From an uncultured Collinsella sp. (lineage in GTDB: Bacteria; Actinomycetota; Coriobacteriia; Coriobacteriales; Coriobacteriaceae), in the NCBI GenBank assembly GCA_900761995.1, contig CAAFEY010000189.1, positions 1-6,365 of the forward strand: a stretch of 6,365 nucleotides of DNA, given 5' to 3'. The stretch's first letter is position 1, and the number at the start of each line of letters is the position of its first letter. Below the pieces are notes generated by a model that searched no databases, had not been told where the DNA came from, and saw only the letters and a program-made list of their open reading frames with translations. This document shows, piece by piece, positions 4,255 to 6,365 of the stretch. The position numbers were made by a program, and so were the translations under genes.

Positions 4255-6365
4255 GTGGCAGAGCGTCCGACATACAAGCTCAGGTTTCTCGATCCCAAGA
4301 AGCGCTTTCCGGCGATGCCCGAGCAGCCTGCGGGACGCTCATATGGCGTGGTCTGGAAACTCTTTGGCGAGGATCAGCGTGAATCTTGTTATGTCGTCGA
4401 ATTCGTTGGCAAAAGTCATGTGTCGCTTTTGGGCTACGTAAGCGTTTCGGGTGAGGTGTACAAGGTGGACCGCCCCGTTAGCGAGGCTCCGCTGCCCAAC
4501 GATCCCGACATGGAACTAGTCCTTGACGAGTCGGATTCCAGTATTGGTGAGATTATGGTAAGGGAAGCCAACGGTACAATGCGCGTGTGCGCGCAAACTG
4601 CCGGCTCTCCCGAAGGCCCCATGCGCGAGCAGTCCGACCACGAGACATGGAATTCGACTCGCGCCCTTCCTTACGGCGAGTTCATGGCCTCGATGTTCTT
4701 GCGCTACGTGATATTTGCCAACTCCGAAAGCGCTATTGCGAGCACGGCGGGCGTCGACAGTCTCGATGCGGACATGCAAAACGTTGTCGACAAGATCAAG
4801 CTCGTTAAGTTGCCCGAGCCGGTCGAGGTGTTTTTGGGCTTTAACACGGCACCGCTCCCCGATGCTATCGAGACGCTGCTTTACCGCGTTGACCATGCCG
4901 AGAATCCGAGCGGTATCGAGCGTTATGCCGCCGCCCTTATGAGCGAAATTGACTTGCCCCGCCTGCGCACCATTGCCGCCAAGTCCGAGATGAGCCTGGC
5001 TCGCATTGATCGCTCAAAGCTTTTCTATCTCAACTTTGATCGTAGCCTGCTGGACCAGGACGAGATTGACATGCTGCTTGCCATCGAGTGCCGTCTCAAC
5101 CGCCTCTCCGGCATCCTTGAGCGCATCGGGGCCGGATTGGTCCCTGCGGCATCCTCACCGAGCCTTGGGGGCTGCGCGCTCTTTGATGCGTGGCATATCG
5201 CCAAGACGACCAACGATGTTCCCCGACTGCTCGATACGGCTTCGAGCGATAACCCGTGGGCCAAGCCGGGAACGGTTTCGTGCCAGCCGGGCGGCGAGTG
5301 GGACGTGCGCACCCGTTTTGCGCGAATCGTTGAGGCGCTCAACGTGGTCACGCGGCTCGACTATACCTATCGGGCAAACGTTGCCGAGGGGATAATGCTC
5401 GTTCGGTTTGGGCAGTCTGTCGTTGATGCCATGCCGCAACGTGAATACGACGCTCAAGATGACGCCTGGCGCGAGCTGGACGAGGACACGCGCGCGATCT
5501 GGGCCGCGGAGCACGATGCGCGCGTGGCACTCACGCTTGCGGCAGCGTGTTTTGCCGCGGGTGCCTGCATCACACGCTGCTATGTGCAGATTGCTACTCC
5601 CGACAGTGAGCAGGGCGAGCGCGTTGTCGCAACGTATTTCTTTGGGCGCGCGGCCTATCTGGCCGATTGCGTGTCTGTCGCCAAGGATCTTGAGAGCATG
5701 GACATGGACGATATGCCGTGCAAGCGTGTACTTGAGGCGTATGAGTCAACCGCTCCGGAGACGATTGAGCCTGCGGAGGTTCATGCTCGTCCGCGTGATG
5801 ACCATCGCACGCTGCCGCCGGCGCTGCGCGATCTGCTGCTTGCCGATACGGCTGACGAGTTGGAGGTCATGGAAGAGGACGACGACCCATACGTGGCCCG
5901 TGTTGTTGAATTGCGCGAGCAGGCAAAAGTCGACCGTACAGGTGCTTTTGAAGGCTTTTCTCGTCTTGTCGAGGAGTTGGAGGCTAAGTGCGCCGTCGCC
6001 GAGCTTTTGGCGACAGGTCCGGTTCAAACGCAGTTTTGCGATAACCAGCTGGTGCGCATGGTGCTACCGGTGTTGGAAGAAGACCGCTCTGTGCGGATCC
6101 TTCGTGCGCCCGATGCACTGTACTTTGCCCAGCACGAGATCTGCAGTTTTTACGCCGAGCAAGAGGACTTTGAACGAGCGCTGCCCGAGGTGCGCCATCT
6201 TTACGATCTGGCGCGTTCGTCCACGCAATCGCACTTTGCGCTCATCAACGTGCTTGCGCGTCTGGAGCGCTTTGACGAGATTATCGAGGTGGCGCGCCAC
6301 GGCCTACGTATTGCCAGCGATCGTTCTGCAATCGGCTACCTGTTCTATCGCTTGGCGTTTGCCTA
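4255..6365 (+). CDS. Large hypothetical protein with TPR-like C-terminal region (3' end outside window)
   Basis: The frame opens at GTG 4255, two codons after an in-frame TGA (4246), and stays open to the window end: 703 complete codons, no stop. The GTG has a GGTGAT ribosome binding site (4244-4249) 5 bases upstream; the first in-frame ATG (4315, codon 21) has no better site. The protein begins (M)AERPTYKLRFLDPKKRF. I do not recognise the family. Residues 1-85 look beta-rich and 95-540 mostly helical. An acidic patch EEDDD (540-544) suggests a linker. From about 621 the sequence forms helical hairpins resembling tetratricopeptide repeats, clearest at 660-690 (HFALINVLARLERFDEII, then EVARHGLRIASD). 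The hydrophobic stretch 424-439 is too short and cysteine-rich to call a membrane helix. There is no signal peptide, so it is probably cytoplasmic. It follows the tRNA island's last terminator and needs its own promoter. The TPR-like end suggests protein-protein interaction, which is inference. Confidence 0.85.
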   Translation, partial: MAERPTYKLRFLDPKKRFPAMPEQPAGRSYGVVWKLFGEDQRESCYVVEFVGKSHVSLLGYVSVSGEVYKVDRPVSEAPLPNDPDMELVLDESDSSIGEIMVREANGTMRVCAQTAGSPEGPMREQSDHETWNSTRALPYGEFMASMFLRYVIFANSESAIASTAGVDSLDADMQNVVDKIKLVKLPEPVEVFLGFNTAPLPDAIETLLYRVDHAENPSGIERYAAALMSEIDLPRLRTIAAKSEMSLARIDRSKLFYLNFDRSLLDQDEIDMLLAIECRLNRLSGILERIGAGLVPAASSPSLGGCALFDAWHIAKTTNDVPRLLDTASSDNPWAKPGTVSCQPGGEWDVRTRFARIVEALNVVTRLDYTYRANVAEGIMLVRFGQSVVDAMPQREYDAQDDAWRELDEDTRAIWAAEHDARVALTLAAACFAAGACITRCYVQIATPDSEQGERVVATYFFGRAAYLADCVSVAKDLESMDMDDMPCKRVLEAYESTAPETIEPAEVHARPRDDHRTLPPALRDLLLADTADELEVMEEDDDPYVARVVELREQAKVDRTGAFEGFSRLVEELEAKCAVAELLATGPVQTQFCDNQLVRMVLPVLEEDRSVRILRAPDALYFAQHEICSFYAEQEDFERALPEVRHLYDLARSSTQSHFALINVLARLERFDEIIEVARHGLRIASDRSAIGYLFYRLAFA

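Noticed and set aside
3034..4298. Several open frames of 66-128 codons across the tRNA island on both strands.
   Set aside because: They translate tRNA genes, terminators and element E; similar peptides recur only because the DNA repeats.
5518..5575. Transmembrane helix in the large protein (residues 424-439).
   Set aside because: Only about 16 hydrophobic residues with several Cys and Thr, and charged residues close on both sides; a buried helix is more likely.

Overview
The window looks like a chromosomal segment of a high-GC actinobacterium, most likely class Coriobacteriia (a Collinsella-like gut organism). This rests on the protein sequences, the almost exclusive use of CGC/CGT arginine codons in serS, and three tRNA-Arg(ACG) genes with encoded CCA ends. 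It is inference from recall; no search was possible. There are five protein genes, three identical tRNA genes, and an unusual set of repeats built from tRNA 3' ends.

Layout. Bases 4-774 hold proC (pyrroline-5-carboxylate reductase, + strand). The 157-base gap after it holds a strong 17-bp hairpin, nested inside a longer imperfect inverted repeat, which can terminate both proC and the convergent gene that follows. On the - strand at 932-1105 is a 57-residue single-pass membrane protein. It is transcribed divergently from serS (seryl-tRNA synthetase, 1217-2500, + strand), and the region between them contains a shared palindromic -10 element and a second perfect 12-bp palindrome. serS ends in an intrinsic terminator at 2524-2552.

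Bases 2672-3049 encode an unrecognised 125-residue protein. Just upstream, a LexA-like box overlaps its probable -35 element.

Bases 3086-4130 form a tRNA island: three identical tRNA-Arg(ACG) genes, each with its own promoter of identical geometry and its own GNRA-loop terminator. After copies 1 and 3, a roughly 131-bp structured, GC-rich element (here called E) is followed by a second copy of the tRNA 3' tail plus terminator. Each duplicated tail matches its own neighbouring tRNA locus exactly, not the other locus. A third, truncated E (left 40 bp) precedes tRNA copy 2. This is the most unusual structure in the window.

From 4255 to the window end runs a large open gene with a GTG start (at least 703 codons, no stop reached). 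It encodes an unrecognised, probably cytoplasmic protein with a TPR-like helical C-terminal region.

How the genes relate. serS and the tRNA genes are all translation functions, and the tRNA-Arg genes would decode the CGY codons that dominate serS. proC (proline synthesis) is a separate transcription unit. Every gene here appears to be transcribed alone; I see no operon of two or more protein genes.
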